A DNA stretch of 64,000 bases from QHWT01 sp963755695 (GCA_963755695.1 CAVWLB010000008.1:1612001-1676000); one strand, 5' to 3'; counted from the stretch's first letter, positions 26,981 to 37,261 are shown. Numbers and translations: made by a program. The notes: a model not told the origin generated them from the letters alone.

Positions 26981-27879
26981 CGACGACTGCGCGCACGAGC
27001 CGGTGATGGTGGCCGAGGTCGCTGGACCTGCTCGCGCCGTCGCGCGGCGGGCTGTTCGTCGACTGCACGGTCGGCCTCGGCGGGCACAGCCGCGCGCTGC
27101 TCGACGGCGGGCGCCGACGCGGCTGCTCGGGCTCGATCGCGATCCGTCGGCGCTGGCGATCGCGCGCGAGGCGCTGGCGGCGTTCGGCGATCGCGTCGAG
27201 CTGGTGCACGCCGACTACCGCGAGCTCGATCGCGTGCTCGACGAGCGCGGCATCGCGCGCAGTCGACGGCGCGCTCGCCGATCTCGGCGTGTCGTCGATG
27301 CAGCTCGACGCCGAGGGCCGCGGCTTCAGCTTCCGCCGCGACGAGCCGCTGGACATGCGGATGGATCAGACGCAGCGGGCCGACGCGGCGGACCTGCTGC
27401 GCGACGTCGACGAAGAGCGAGCTCGCCGACGTGATCTTCCAGTTCGGCGAGGAGCGGTACTCGCGCCGGGTCGCGCGCGCGATCGTCGACGCGCGCGCGC
27501 GAGTCGCCGATCGACACCACCGGGCGGCTCGCCGCGATCGTCCGCCGCGCCGTGCCGCACCACGGGCTACCAGCGGATCGATCCGGCGACGCGGACGTTC
27601 CAGGCGCTGCGCATCTGGGTCAACCGCGAGCTCGACGGGCTCGACGCGTTCCTCGCGCGGCGCGGCGCGGCGGCTGCTGGCCGGGCGCGCGGCTGGCGGT
27701 GATCACGTTTCACTCGCTCGAGGACCGGATCGTGAAGCACACGTTCCGCGCGCTCGAGAAGGCGGGCGAGGGCCTGCGGATCCTGACCAAGCGGCCGCTC
27801 GTCGCCGGCCGACGAGGAAGTGGCGCGCAACCCGCGGGCGCGCAGCGCGAAGCTGCGCGCGATTGAGAGGTTCGCATGA
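26977..27879 (+). CDS. rsmH: 16S rRNA m4C1402 methyltransferase RsmH, frameshifted
   Basis: RsmH methylates N4 of C1402 in 16S rRNA. Reading across at least eight shifts, almost all +1, restores a protein of about 300 residues: HEPVMVAEV at the start, FVDCTVGLGGHSRALL (SAM motif I), LLGLDRDPSALAIAREAL, LADLGVSSMQLD, RGFSFRRDEPLDMRMD, ALRIWVNREL and the C-terminal VITFHSLEDRIVKHTFR. The start is unclear: the best candidate is a CTG at 26977 overlapping the mraZ stop (CTGA), where ATGA would be usual, so the first base may be wrong. The stop overlaps the ftsL ATG by four bases. Confidence 0.82.
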
Positions 27880-28268
27880 GCGCGATGGACTTCGAATACG
27901 CGATCAAGAAGGACATTCGCAACAACCCGATCGTCCGCGAGGTGGACGAGGCGCGGCAGCGCCAGCTGTGGCGCTCGATGGGGATCGGCCTGTTCCTGGT
28001 CGTCGTGCTGCTGTTCTCGGCCTGGCAGCACTTCGAGCTGCTGCGCCACGGCTACCAGATCGAGCGCATGCAGCAGGAGCGCGCCGCCGAGGAAGAGGTC
28101 AACCGCCACCTGCGGCTCGAGATCGAGACGCTGCGCGCGCCGCGGCGCATCGAGAAGATCGCGACCGAGCAGCTGCACCTGGTCGCGCCGGCGCGCGACC
28201 AGGCGATCGTCATCGAGCGGGTGACGCCGGCGGCGCCGCCCGAAAAGTCGATCGTCGCCGCGCGCTGA
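27876..28268 (+). CDS. ftsL: Cell-division protein FtsL-like
   Basis: A 130-residue bitopic membrane protein, intact although its neighbours are broken. About 37 cytoplasmic residues precede one membrane helix (MGIGLFLVVVLLFSAW), followed by a periplasmic coiled coil (ERMQQERAAEEEVNRHLRLEIETLRAP) and RRIEKIATEQLHLVAP, the conserved FtsL/DivIC-type end. It starts at the ATG overlapping the rsmH stop. FtsL joins FtsB and FtsQ to activate septal FtsW-FtsI. Sequence conservation in this family is low; the call relies on position between rsmH and ftsI plus topology. Confidence 0.85.
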   Translation: MSAMDFEYAIKKDIRNNPIVREVDEARQRQLWRSMGIGLFLVVVLLFSAWQHFELLRHGYQIERMQQERAAEEEVNRHLRLEIETLRAPRRIEKIATEQLHLVAPARDQAIVIERVTPAAPPEKSIVAAR

Positions 28269-28279
28269 GCGTCGCGACG

Positions 28280-30412
28280 ATGGGGATCGCACGGGGGCCA
28301 GTCGCTGCAGTCGACTGCTGCGGACGCGCTCCGGGGCGCGCGCGCGCGCGTCGGCGCGCGCGCGAGTCCGCGCGTCCGCCGACTGGCGCGGCGACCGTCC
28401 GCTCGCGCCTCTTCGTGTGCGCGGCGTTCTTCGCCGCTGTGGACCGCCGGCGATCGAGGCGCGCCTCGTCTATCTGCAGGTCATCGACCACGCCGACCTG
28501 ATGGCGCCGCGCCGATCGGCAGCAGATGCGGACGGTCGTGCCTGCCGGCCAAGCGCGGCGAGATCTTCGATCGCAACGGGCGCGTGCTCGCCTACAGCGT
28601 GGACGCCGACACCATCGCGGCGATCCCGACCGAAATCGACGATCCCGACGGACGTCGCGGCGCAGGTCTGCTCGCGCGCTCGACGGCTGCAACGCCGAGC
28701 GGCGGCAGGCGACATGGCGAAGAAGCCTCGGCCGCCGCGAGCGCGTTCGCCTATGTCGCGCGGCAGGTGTCGCCGGACGAAGCCCAAGCGCGTCCGCGCG
28801 CTCGCCCTCCCGGGCATCACGCTGCTCAAGGAGAGCCGCCGCTACTACCCGAACAGCGAGCTCGCGGCGCACGTCGTCGGCTACGTCGGCCTCGACAACG
28901 TCGGCCTCGGCGGGATCGAGTCGGCCTACGACTCGCAGATTCGCGGCAAGGACGGCAAGGTCCTCGATCCAGACCGACGCGAAGCGCCACGCGCTTGTTC
29001 AGCCGGGTCGAGCGGCCGGCCACGGCGGGCGCCGGCCTCGAGCTGACCATCGATCAGTACCTGCAGTACATCGCCGAGCGCGAGCTGCGCGCCGGCGTCG
29101 AAGAGAACCACGCGGCCGGCGGCACCGCGATCATCATGGATCCGCAGACCGGCGAGATCCTCGCGCTGGCGAACTGGCCGACCTTCAATCCCAACGCCTT
29201 CGCCAGGGCCGACGACGACGCCCGGCGCAACCGCGCCATCCAGGACACTCTACGAGCCGGGGTCGACGTTCAAGATCGTCACCGCGTCGGCCGGCGCTCG
29301 AGCAGCACGTCATCACGCCCGACACGCTGATCGAGACCAGCCCGGGCTACATCACCTTCGGCTCGGCCGCAAGCCGATCTACGACACGCATCACTACGGC
29401 CTGCTGACCTTCACCGACGTGATCGTCAAGTCGAGCAACGTCGGCGCGATCAAGGTCGGGCTGAGGCTCGGTCCGCAGCGGCTCGGCGAATACGTCAACC
29501 GCTTTGGCTTCGGCCAGACGCTGGCGCCGGACTTCCGCGGCGAGACGGCTGGCATCGTCTGGAATCCGGACGCGCTGGATGCGAGCGCGCTGGCGTCGGT
29601 GTCGATGGGCTACCAGGTCGGCGTCACGCCGCTGCAGATGGCGACCGCGGTCAGCTCCATCGCCAACGGCGGGCATCTCGCTCCAGCCGCGCGTCGTCCG
29701 CGCGTTCATCAAGGACGGCCGCCGCATGGACGTGCCGCACAAGGATGCTGCGCGACGATCACGGCGGAAACGGCCGCCACGCTGACCACGATCATGGAGC
29801 AGGTGGTCGAGCGCGGCACCGCGAAGCGCCGCGCAGATCCCCGGCTACACAATCGCCGGCAAGACCGGCACCGCGGCAAAGCTCGTCAACGGCCACTACC
29901 AGAAGTCCGACTACAACGCGTCGTTCGTCGGCTTCATCCCGTCGCGCAAGCCGGCAGCTGACGATCCTCGTGGTCATCGACTCGCCGCACGGGAACGGCT
30001 ACACCGGCGGCGCGGTGTCGGCGCCGATCTTCAAGCGAATCGCCGAAGCGGCGCTGACGTATCTGGGCATCGGCGCCGAACGATCAATCGCGCCGCCGCC
30101 AGTGGTCGTGGTGCGCCACGACCCGAACGACGAAGCTCCCGGCGTCAAGAAAGCCACGAACACTGAAATCGACACGCCGCGGCCGGACGCTCTGCCCGCA
30201 GCGGCGTGATGCCAGATCTGCGCGGCCTCAGCGCGCGCGAGGCGCTGCATCTCGCTCTCGCGGATCGGCATGACCGCGCGCATGACCGGCGACGGCTTCG
30301 TCGATCGAGCAGAAGCCGGAACCGGGCGTCGAGCTGGTGGGCGGTGACGCGTGCGACCTCCGGCTCGGACGCCGTGTCGTCCTGGCGGCAACCGGAGGCT
30401 CGCCCCGCATGA
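28280..30412 (+). CDS. ftsI: Septal transpeptidase FtsI (PBP3) with C-terminal PASTA domain, frameshifted
   Basis: Class B penicillin-binding protein of septal peptidoglycan synthesis. With about twenty mostly +1 shifts skipped, the order is: a membrane helix (RLFVCAAFF), AKRGEIFDRNGRVLAYS (PBP dimer domain), ESRRYYPNSELAAHVVGYVG, the transpeptidase SxxK in YEPGSTFKIVTA, SxN in KSSNVGAIKVG, and KTGT in YTIAGKTGTAAK. After APPPVVVV and a linker, MPDLRGLSAREALHLLSRIG and VIEQKPEPGVELV form one PASTA domain. The first Met is uncertain; 28280 is the earliest ATG. The end is taken as the TGA at 30410-30412 overlapping the murE ATG; it requires one more shift. Confidence 0.82.
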
Positions 30413-31901
30413 CACTCCAGGACCTGCTGGACCGTCTGCCGGTGACCTCGATCGCCTACGACTCGCGTAGCGTCAAGCCAGGAGCGATCTTCGTCGCGCT
30501 GCGCGGCGTCAACGCGGACGGCGCGCGGTTCGCGCCGCAGGCGATCGCCAACGGCGCGATCGCGGTTGTTGCCGAAACTGCGGCTCCTGCGAGCGTCACG
30601 GTGCCGTGGGTGCAGGTGCCGAACGCGCGCGCCGCGCTGGCCGCGCTTGCGGCGGCGTTCTACGCGCAACCCGAGCGAAGAGCTCGCGCTGGTCGGCATC
30701 ACCGGGACAAACGGCAAGACCACCACGTCGTACGTGCTGGCGTCGATCTTCGAGGCGGCCGGCATGACAGTGCGGGCGCATCGGCACCATCGGCTACGCA
30801 GGTCGGCGGACGCGAGCTCGACGCGCCACGCACGACGCCCGAAGCGCCGGAGCTGCAGCAGATGCTGCGCGACATGCTCGCGCAGAGGGCTGCGGCGCGT
30901 GCGTGATGGAGGTCTCGTCGCACGCGCTGTCGCTGCGCCGCGTCGACTACCTGCGCTTCGCCGCGGGCATCTTCACCAATCTGACGCGCGATCACCTCGA
31001 CTTCCACGGCGACATGGAGGCCTACTTCGTCGCGAAGCGACGGCTGTTCGAGATGCTGCCCGAGGGCGCGGTCGGCGTCATCAACGTCGACGACCGGCGC
31101 GGCGTCGACATGGTTGCCGCGGCGACGGCGTCCCGTCACCTACGCGATCGAAGCGGCGCCGCGGACGTGCGTCCGGGTCCGCTTGAGCTTCTCGCTCGAC
31201 GGCCTGACGTTCGACATCCGTACGCCGCGCGGCACGATCCACGTCCGCTCGCGCGCTGGTCGGCCGGCCGAACGCCTACAACATCCTCGCGGCATCGGCC
31301 GCCGCGATGGCGCTCGACCTGCCGTTCTCGGCGATCGAAGCCGGCATCACCGCCCTCGAGCACGTCCCCGGCCGCTTCCAGGTGGTCTCCGGGTCCAGTC
31401 CGACGACGTCCGCGTCATCGTCGACTACGCGCATACCGACGACGCGCTGAAGAACCTGCTCGAGACCGCGCGTCCGCTGGCAACCGGCCGGGTGGTCACC
31501 GTCTTCGGCTGCGGCGGCGATCGCGATCGCACCAAGCGCCCGCTGATGGGCGCGGTCGCGGCGCGACTGAGCGATCTCGTGATCGTCACCTCGGACAACC
31601 CGCGCAGCGAGGAGCCCGAACGCGATCATCGAGGAGATCCGGCGCGGCATCGTCATGCCCGCCGATCGGATCGCGCCGAAGGGGCAGCACGGCACGCCGT
31701 CGCTCGCCATCGTCGATCGCCGCGAAGCGATCGAGAAGGCGATCACGCGACGCAAGGCCAGGCGATCTGGTGCTGATTGCCGGCAAGGGGCACGAGAAGT
31801 ACCAGGTGATCGGCGACCGGACGCTGCCGTTCGACGACGTAGAGGTCGCGCGCGCGGCGCTGGCGCAAGCGGCGCAGCGGGTCGCGGGTGACCGTAACGG
31901 T
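30409..31901 (+). CDS. murE: UDP-MurNAc-tripeptide ligase MurE (meso-DAP type), frameshifted
   Basis: MurE adds the third amino acid to UDP-MurNAc-L-Ala-D-Glu. The ATG at 30409 overlaps the ftsI stop and gives MTLQDLLDRLPVTSIAYDSR. Then come the ATP-binding VGITGTNGKTTTSYVL, MEVSSHALSLRRVDYL, TRDHLDFHGDMEAYF, and VTSDNPRSEEPE. The DNPR motif indicates meso-diaminopimelate rather than lysine. The end VIGDRTLPFDDVEVARAAL is followed, in the same frame, by the start of murF with no stop codon between them. Around ten shifts interrupt the gene. The end coordinate is set just before the murF GTG and could be wrong if the two are fused. Confidence 0.82.
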
Positions 31902-33330
31902 GTGGAACCGATCGCGCTGACTGCCGCCGAGATGGCCGCCGTCACCGGCGGCCAGGTGATGTCGGGCGACGCCGGATCGCCGCATCGAGCGAGTGGTCGA
32001 TCGACTCGCGGTCGGTCTGCCGCCGGGCGACCTGTTCGTCGCGATTCGCGGCGATCGGTTCGACGGGCACGAGTTCGTCGCCGCCGCGCTGGCCGCGGGA
32101 GCGGCCGGCGCGGTGGTGACCGCAGACGCCGGCCTGCCCGAGGCAGGCACGGGCGGGCCCGCGCCGATTCTGTATCGCAGGTCGCCGACACGACCCGCGC
32201 GCTGCAGGACGTCGCGCGCGAGATGCGGCGGCGCTCGGGCGCGAAGGTCGTCGCGATCACGGGGAGCGCGGGAAAGACGACGACCAAGGAGCTGGCGGCG
32301 GAGTTCCTGTCGGCGAAGTACACGCGTCTTTCGCAACAGGGGCAACTTGAACAATCACATCGGCCTGCCGCTCTCGCTGCTCGAACTGCGGCGCGGCCGG
32401 AGTGGCGGTCGTCGAGCTCGGTATGAATCACGCCGGTGAAATCCGCACGCTGGTCGGCATCGCCGAGCCCGACGTGCGCGTGTGGACCAACGTCGGCGAC
32501 GCGCATCTCGGGTTCTTCGCGTCGGCCGACGCGATCGCCGACGCCAAGGCGGAGATTCTCGAGCAGGCGCGTCCCGAGCGATCTGCTCGTGGCCAATGCC
32601 GACGATCGCGGGTGATCGCGCGCGCATGCCGGCCGTTTCGCCGGGCAGCACCCTGACGTTCGGCGTCTCGGAACGTGCCGATGTGCGCGCGAGCGACGTC
32701 GAACATCGCGGGCTCGACGGCATGGCCGCGAACGTGACCACGCCGCGCGGCGAGGTGCGCATTTCGTACGCCGCTGCTCGGGCCGGGCAACCTGTCCGAA
32801 TCTGCTCGCCGCCGCCGCCGTCGCGACCGAGCTTGGTATTGCGCTCGACAGCGATCGCCGACCGTGCCGCATCGGTGCGTCCGGCCGCCGCATCGAGGCG
32901 AGCTGCTGCGGCTGCCCGGCGGCATCACGCTGATCGACGACTCTTACAATTCGAGCCCGTCTGCGCTCAAGCAATCGCTCGAGACCGTTGGCGCGGCTAC
33001 CGGCAGCGCGCGAAAGATCGCGGTGCTCGGCGAGATGCTCGAGCTCGGCGCCCACGCGACGCGGCTGCATCGCGAATGCGGACGCGCCGCCGCCGAGGCC
33101 GGGCTGCACCTGCTGATTACCGTCGGCGGAGATGCCGGCAAGGCGGCTTGCCGACGCCGCTCGGGACGCCGGGCATGCCCGAAACAAGTGTCGTCCACGT
33201 AGCCACGAGCGCAGAGGCGGCTGAACTTGCCCCGAAGCGGATTCGTCCCGGCGACCTCGTCCTGGTCAAAGGGTCGCGCGGCATCCGCACCGATACCGTC
33301 GTCGAACGGCTGAAGGTGGAGTTCGCCTGA
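31902..33330 (+). CDS. murF: UDP-MurNAc-pentapeptide ligase MurF, frameshifted
   Basis: MurF joins D-Ala-D-Ala to UDP-MurNAc-tripeptide. A GTG at 31902 gives EPIALTAAEMAAVTGGQVM, the usual first helix. Following motifs across shifts are PGDLFVAIRGDRFDGHEF, the P-loop VVAITGSAGKTTTKELAA, NHIGLPLSLLEL, VVELGMNHAGEIRTLVGIA, ANVGDAHLGFF-like VWTNVGDAHLGFF, LPGGITLIDDSYNSSPSAL, and the terminal LVKGSRGIRTDTVVERL. About seven indels are present. The stop TGA shares its last base with the mraY ATG. In-frame continuity with murE upstream is noted as a separate finding. Confidence 0.83.
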
Positions 33331-34423
33331 TGCTCTACCACCTTCTCTATCCGCTTCACGACGCGGTCCCGGTGTTCAACGTGTTCCGCTACATCACGTT
33401 CCGCACCGCCGGCGCCAGCGTGACCGCGCTCGCGCTCAGCCTCGTGCTGGGGCCGATGCTGATCCGTCACCTGCGCGAATTCCAGATCGGTCAGGTGATC
33501 CGCCAGGAAGGACCGCAGACGCATCGCGCGAAGGCCGGAACGCCGACGATGGGCGGGCTGCTGATCCTGTCGGCGTCGCTCGTTCCCACGCTGCTGTGGG
33601 CGGACCTGACGCAACGCCTACATCTGGATCGCCGTGATCGCGACCGCGGGTTTCGGCGCGGTTGGATTCGCCGACGACTACCTGAAAATCGTGCGCCGCT
33701 CGCATCACGGGCTCCTGGCCCCGCTACAAGATGGGCTGGCAGATCGTCATTGGCGCTCGGCGTCGGCATCGGCGCTGCTGATTCTCGCCCGCGCCGATCT
33801 GTACAACACGCGGCTGGTCTTCCCGTTCTTCAAACGCTTGATCCCCGAGCTCGGCTGGGCCTACGTGCTGTTTGCGACGTTCGTCTGCGTGAGCTGGACG
33901 CAACGCCGTGAATCTCACCGACGGTCTCGACGGCCTGGCGATCAGCGTGTTCGCCGTCGCGGCGGCCGCGCTGACAGCGTTGACCTACGTCAGCGGTCAC
34001 CGCGTCTTCGCCGAGTACCTGCAGCTTCCACGGTGTCGCCGTTGACCGGCGAGCTGACGATTTTCTGCGGCGCGCTCGTCGGCGCGAGCCTCGGCTTCCT
34101 TTGGTACAACTCGTATCCCGCCGACATCTTCATGGGCGACGTCGGTTCGCTGGCGCTCGGCGGCGCGCTCGGCACGGTCGCGCTCCTCATCAAGCAGGAG
34201 TTCGTGCTGGTGATCGTCGGCGGCGTATTCGTGCTCGAGGCGGCTCTCAGTCGTCATCCAGGTGGCCTCGTTCAAGCTGACCGGCAAGCGCGTCTTCCGC
34301 ATGGCGCCGCTGCACCACCACTTCGAACTCGTCGGCTGGAGCGAACCGAAGGTGATCGCGCGATTCGTGATCCTCGCGATCATCTTCGCCCTGTTCAGCC
34401 TCACGACGCTCAAGCTGCGATGA
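33330..34423 (+). CDS. mraY: Phospho-MurNAc-pentapeptide translocase MraY, frameshifted
   Basis: MraY makes lipid I from UDP-MurNAc-pentapeptide and undecaprenyl phosphate. A protein of about 360 residues with ten membrane helices is recovered by skipping roughly five indels. Diagnostic segments: THRAKAGTPTMGGLLIL, GFGAVGFADDYLKI (catalytic DD), NAVNLTDGLDGLA, NSYPADIFMGDVGSLALGG, and the cytoplasmic histidine loop APLHHHFELVGWSEPKV. Start ATG at 33330 overlaps the murF stop by one base; the stop overlaps the murD ATG (ATGA). No unusual feature other than the frameshifts. Confidence 0.85.
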
Positions 34424-35808
34424 CGGCGCAATCATCGTTCTCCGTGACGGGTCAGCGCGTCGTCGTGGTCGGCGCGGCGAGCAGCGGCGTCGCCGCGGCG
34501 GAACTGCTCGTGCGCCGTGGCGCGACCGTGATGCTGACCGACGTGCGCCAGTCGATCGAGGAAACGCGGCTGCGCGACGCAGGCGTTCAGCTCGAGCTTG
34601 GGTCAGCACGCTGCCGACACCTTGCTCGCCGCGGATCTCATCGTGCTGAGCCCGGGTGTGCCGCCGGGCCAGCCCGCCATCGCACGACGCGCGCGCCGTC
34701 GGGTGTTCCGGTAATGGGCGAGCTGGAGCTCGCCTCGCGCTGGCTGCGCGGCCGCATCGTCGCGATCACCGGCACGAAAGGGAAGTCGACGACGACCACG
34801 CTGACCGGGCGGATGCTCGAGGCGGGCGGCCATCGCGTCCTCGTCGGCGGCAACATCGGCCTCGCACTCAGCGCGCAGGTCGAGGACTCGACCGAAGACA
34901 CGATCCACGTCGTCGAGGCGAGCAGCTTCCAGCTCGAACGGCCGAGACGTTCCAGCCGTGGATCGCGGTGCTGCTGAACTTCTCGCCGGACCATCTCGAT
35001 CGCCACGCCGATGTCGCGGAATACGCCGCGGCCAAGGCGCGCGATCTTCGCGAACCAGGACCGCCGACGACTGGGCGGTGCTGAACGCGGACGACGAGCC
35101 CTCGCACGTGCTGGCGCAGGAGGCGCGCTCGCAGCGGCTGCTGTTCGCGGTGCGCGAGCGGAGCTGGCGAAGGGATCGTGATCGCCGGCGACGCGATCGT
35201 GCGCCGCTCGCGGGGCGGCGACCAGGTGCTGGTGCCGCTGTCGGCGGTGAAGCTGCTCGGCCGTCACCTGCTGGCCGACGTGCTCGCGGCCGCCGCGGTG
35301 GCCTCGATTGCCGGGGTCGAGCCGGCGGCGATGAGTCGCGCGGTCGAGGGTTTCAGCGGGCTCGAGCACGCGCTGGAACCGGTCCGCGGAGATCGCCGGC
35401 GTGCGGTTCGTCAACGACTCGAAGGCGACCAACATCGAGTCGGCGCTGCGGGCGATCCAGAGCTTCGAAGCGGGCCTGGTGGTGATCCTGGGCGGCAAGT
35501 TCAAGGGCGGCACTTTCGCGGATCTGCGCGGACGCCCTGGTCGCGCGCGATGCGGTGGTGGTGGCGATCGGCGAAGCCGCGCCGCTGATTCACGACGCGC
35601 TCGAACGGGCGGTGCCGGTGCACGACGCGGCGGACATGCCCGCAGCGGTGCGCACCGCGTTCGCATCGGCGGCACCGGGCCAGACGGTCGTTCTGGCGCC
35701 GGCTTGCTCGAGCTTCGACATGTTCCGCGACTACGCGGAACGCGGCCGCGTGTTCAAGCAGGAGGTCGCGCGTCTGCAGAGGAGTGGAACGACACACGAG
35801 AGCACTGA
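34420..35808 (+). CDS. murD: UDP-MurNAc-L-Ala D-glutamate ligase MurD, frameshifted
   Basis: MurD adds D-glutamate. The ATG at 34420 gives FSVTGQRVVVVGAASSGVAA (N-terminal Rossmann domain). Next are VLSPGVPP, the P-loop VAITGTKGKSTTTTLTG, VVEASSFQLE, LLNFSPDHLDRH, RFVNDSKATNIESALRAI, GGKFKGG and LAPACSSFDMFRDYAERG. About seven single-base shifts occur. The natural end is QEEWNDTREH with the TGA at 35806-35808, reached after one missing base near 35780; without it the frame runs on into a repeat and stops at 35833. This is the last gene of the indel-dense block. Confidence 0.84.
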
Positions 35809-35813
35809 CTGCT

Positions 35814-35952
35814 GTTCCACCACCAGCAGTTAGCAGTCATCAGCCCGGTCGAGGCGGAGAAGAGCTGGCCGCTGGGAACGCAGGCTGCCCCGGTCTGCGA
35901 GGTCGGTGTCTTTCCCCGCGACCGGCTGATGACTGCTAACTGCTCGTGGAAC
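35814..35952. repeat. Long inverted repeat after murD, heptamer-phased arms
   Basis: Left arm 35814-35851 and right arm 35919-35952 are inverted copies of each other with a 21-base identical core (AGCAGTTAGCAGTCATCAGC and one more base) and two small gaps. The core reads as 7-mers (AGCAGTT, AGCAGTC, ATCAGCC). About 67 bases lie between the arms. It begins six bases after the murD stop. It and the next array fill the 313-base gap between murD and ftsW, in which I see no gene. Confidence 0.8.
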
Positions 35953-36072
35953 GGGCCTCAGGCCTCGGGCTCCCGGCTTCAGGGGCCTCGGGCCTCAGGC
36001 TTCGAAGCCTGGAGCCTGGAGCCTGGAGCCTGGCAGCCGTGGAGCGTGGAGCCTGAAGCGTAGAGCCAGAAG
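35953..36072. repeat. Opposed heptamer arrays centred on a 16-base palindrome
   Basis: The left block is built of 7-mers of the GGCCTCA/GGCTTCA type; the right block of GCCTGGA (four nearly perfect tandem copies at about 36007-36034) then GCGTGGA, GCCTGAA, GCGTAGA and GCCAGAA. The blocks are inverted relative to each other and meet at the perfect palindrome CAGGCTTCGAAGCCTG (35996-36011). RNA from either strand could fold into a long imperfect hairpin. Confidence 0.8.
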
Positions 36073-36079
36073 TTTTGTC

Positions 36080-36098
36080 GGTTCAGCTGCGCTGAACC
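36080..36098 (+). promoter_or_regulatory. Eight-base-pair hairpin in front of ftsW
   Basis: GGTTCAGC, loop TGC, GCTGAACC, ending 23 bases before the ftsW ATG. It is followed by only TTTA, so it is a poor intrinsic terminator; it may be an RNA processing or stability element between murD and ftsW. Function inferred only from position. Confidence 0.4.
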
Positions 36099-36121
36099 TT
36101 TAGGTCCTCGGATCGAGAAGT

Positions 36122-37261
36122 ATGGCCCGGAAACTCAAGTCGGACAAGCTGCTCTTCACCGCCACGCTGCTGCTGGTGTGCGCCAGCGTGGTGATGGTGT
36201 ACAGCGCCTCCGCGGTGATCGCGATGGAGCGTTATCACCAGCCGAACCTGTTCCTGTTCAAACAGGCGACCTGGGTCCTGCTCGGGCTCGCGGTGATGCC
36301 GATCGTGATGCGGATTGACTACCGGCACTATCGGCAGCCGCTCGTGATCTGGACCGCGCTCGGCATCGTCGCGTTCGGGCTGGTCGGCGTGCTCTTTGGT
36401 CCGCGCATCAACGGCGCGCGCCGGTGGTTCGGCGTCGCCGGAGTCGGCGTGCAGCCGTCCGAGCTCGCGAAGATCGCGGTCATTTTCTTCGTCGCGGCGA
36501 TTCTCGAACGCCGGATGGATCGGATCGACGATCTGAAGTACTCGCTGCTCCCGATCGGGGTGGTGGTTGGCGGTGTCGTCGGCTTGGTTCTGCTCCAGCC
36601 GGATCTGGGCACTGCCCTCTCGATTCTGATCATCGCGTCGGCGATGGTGTTCGCCGCCGGGATCAACTACCGCTACATCATCGGCCTGCTGCTCGTATCG
36701 TTGCCGGCCGCGTACATCGTACTCGTCAGCGCTGACTATCGCCGCCGCCGGCTGATGGTGTTTCTGAATCCCTGGGAGGACCCGCTCGGCGACGGCTTCC
36801 AGGTCATCCAGTCGCTGATCGCGGTCGGCACCGGCGGCATCTTCGGCCGCGGGTTGATGGCCGGCGTGCAGAAACTTTTCTACCTGCCGTACCCGGAAAC
36901 CGATTTCATTTACGCCGTCATCGGGGAGGAGCTCGGACTGATTGGCGCGACGATCGTGCTCGTGTGCTTCTGCGTGATCGGCTGGCGCGGTCTGCGGACG
37001 GCCATTCGCGCCCCGGACCGCTTCGGCGCTTTCCTCGCCCTCGGCCTGACGGCGATGGTGGCGTTTCAGGCGTTCTTCAACATGAGCGTTGTGCTGGGCC
37101 TTCTTCCGACCAAGGGGATTCCGCTTCCGTTCGTGAGCTTCGGGGGATCGTCGCTGCTCATCAGCATGATTGGCATGGGAATCCTGCTCAACGTGTCGCA
37201 GCACGCGTCGGCAGGCCACGTGGTCACTACGGTGATCGAGCCGGGGACGGCTGATGCATGA
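36122..37261 (+). CDS. ftsW: Septal peptidoglycan polymerase FtsW (SEDS)
   Basis: A 379-residue intact SEDS glycosyltransferase with ten membrane helices, polymerising lipid II together with FtsI. Characteristic segments are VMVYSASAVIA in helix 1, FGPRINGARRWFG, GVQPSELAKIAVI, LLQPDLGTALSI, FLNPWEDPLGDGFQVIQSL, YAVIGEELGLIGA and PFVSFGGSSLLISM near the C-terminus. The ATG at 36122 is preceded by a weak GAGAAG Shine-Dalgarno. Unlike other cluster members it does not overlap the preceding gene; 313 bases of repeats intervene. Its stop overlaps the murG ATG by four bases. Confidence 0.95.
   Translation: MARKLKSDKLLFTATLLLVCASVVMVYSASAVIAMERYHQPNLFLFKQATWVLLGLAVMPIVMRIDYRHYRQPLVIWTALGIVAFGLVGVLFGPRINGARRWFGVAGVGVQPSELAKIAVIFFVAAILERRMDRIDDLKYSLLPIGVVVGGVVGLVLLQPDLGTALSILIIASAMVFAAGINYRYIIGLLLVSLPAAYIVLVSADYRRRRLMVFLNPWEDPLGDGFQVIQSLIAVGTGGIFGRGLMAGVQKLFYLPYPETDFIYAVIGEELGLIGATIVLVCFCVIGWRGLRTAIRAPDRFGAFLALGLTAMVAFQAFFNMSVVLGLLPTKGIPLPFVSFGGSSLLISMIGMGILLNVSQHASAGHVVTTVIEPGTADA

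Noticed and set aside
24194..35808. Programmed +1 frameshifting as an explanation of the many +1 shifts
   Set aside because: Shifts have no common slippery sequence or downstream structure, occur many times per gene, and cannot all be decoded with useful yield; sequence error is simpler.
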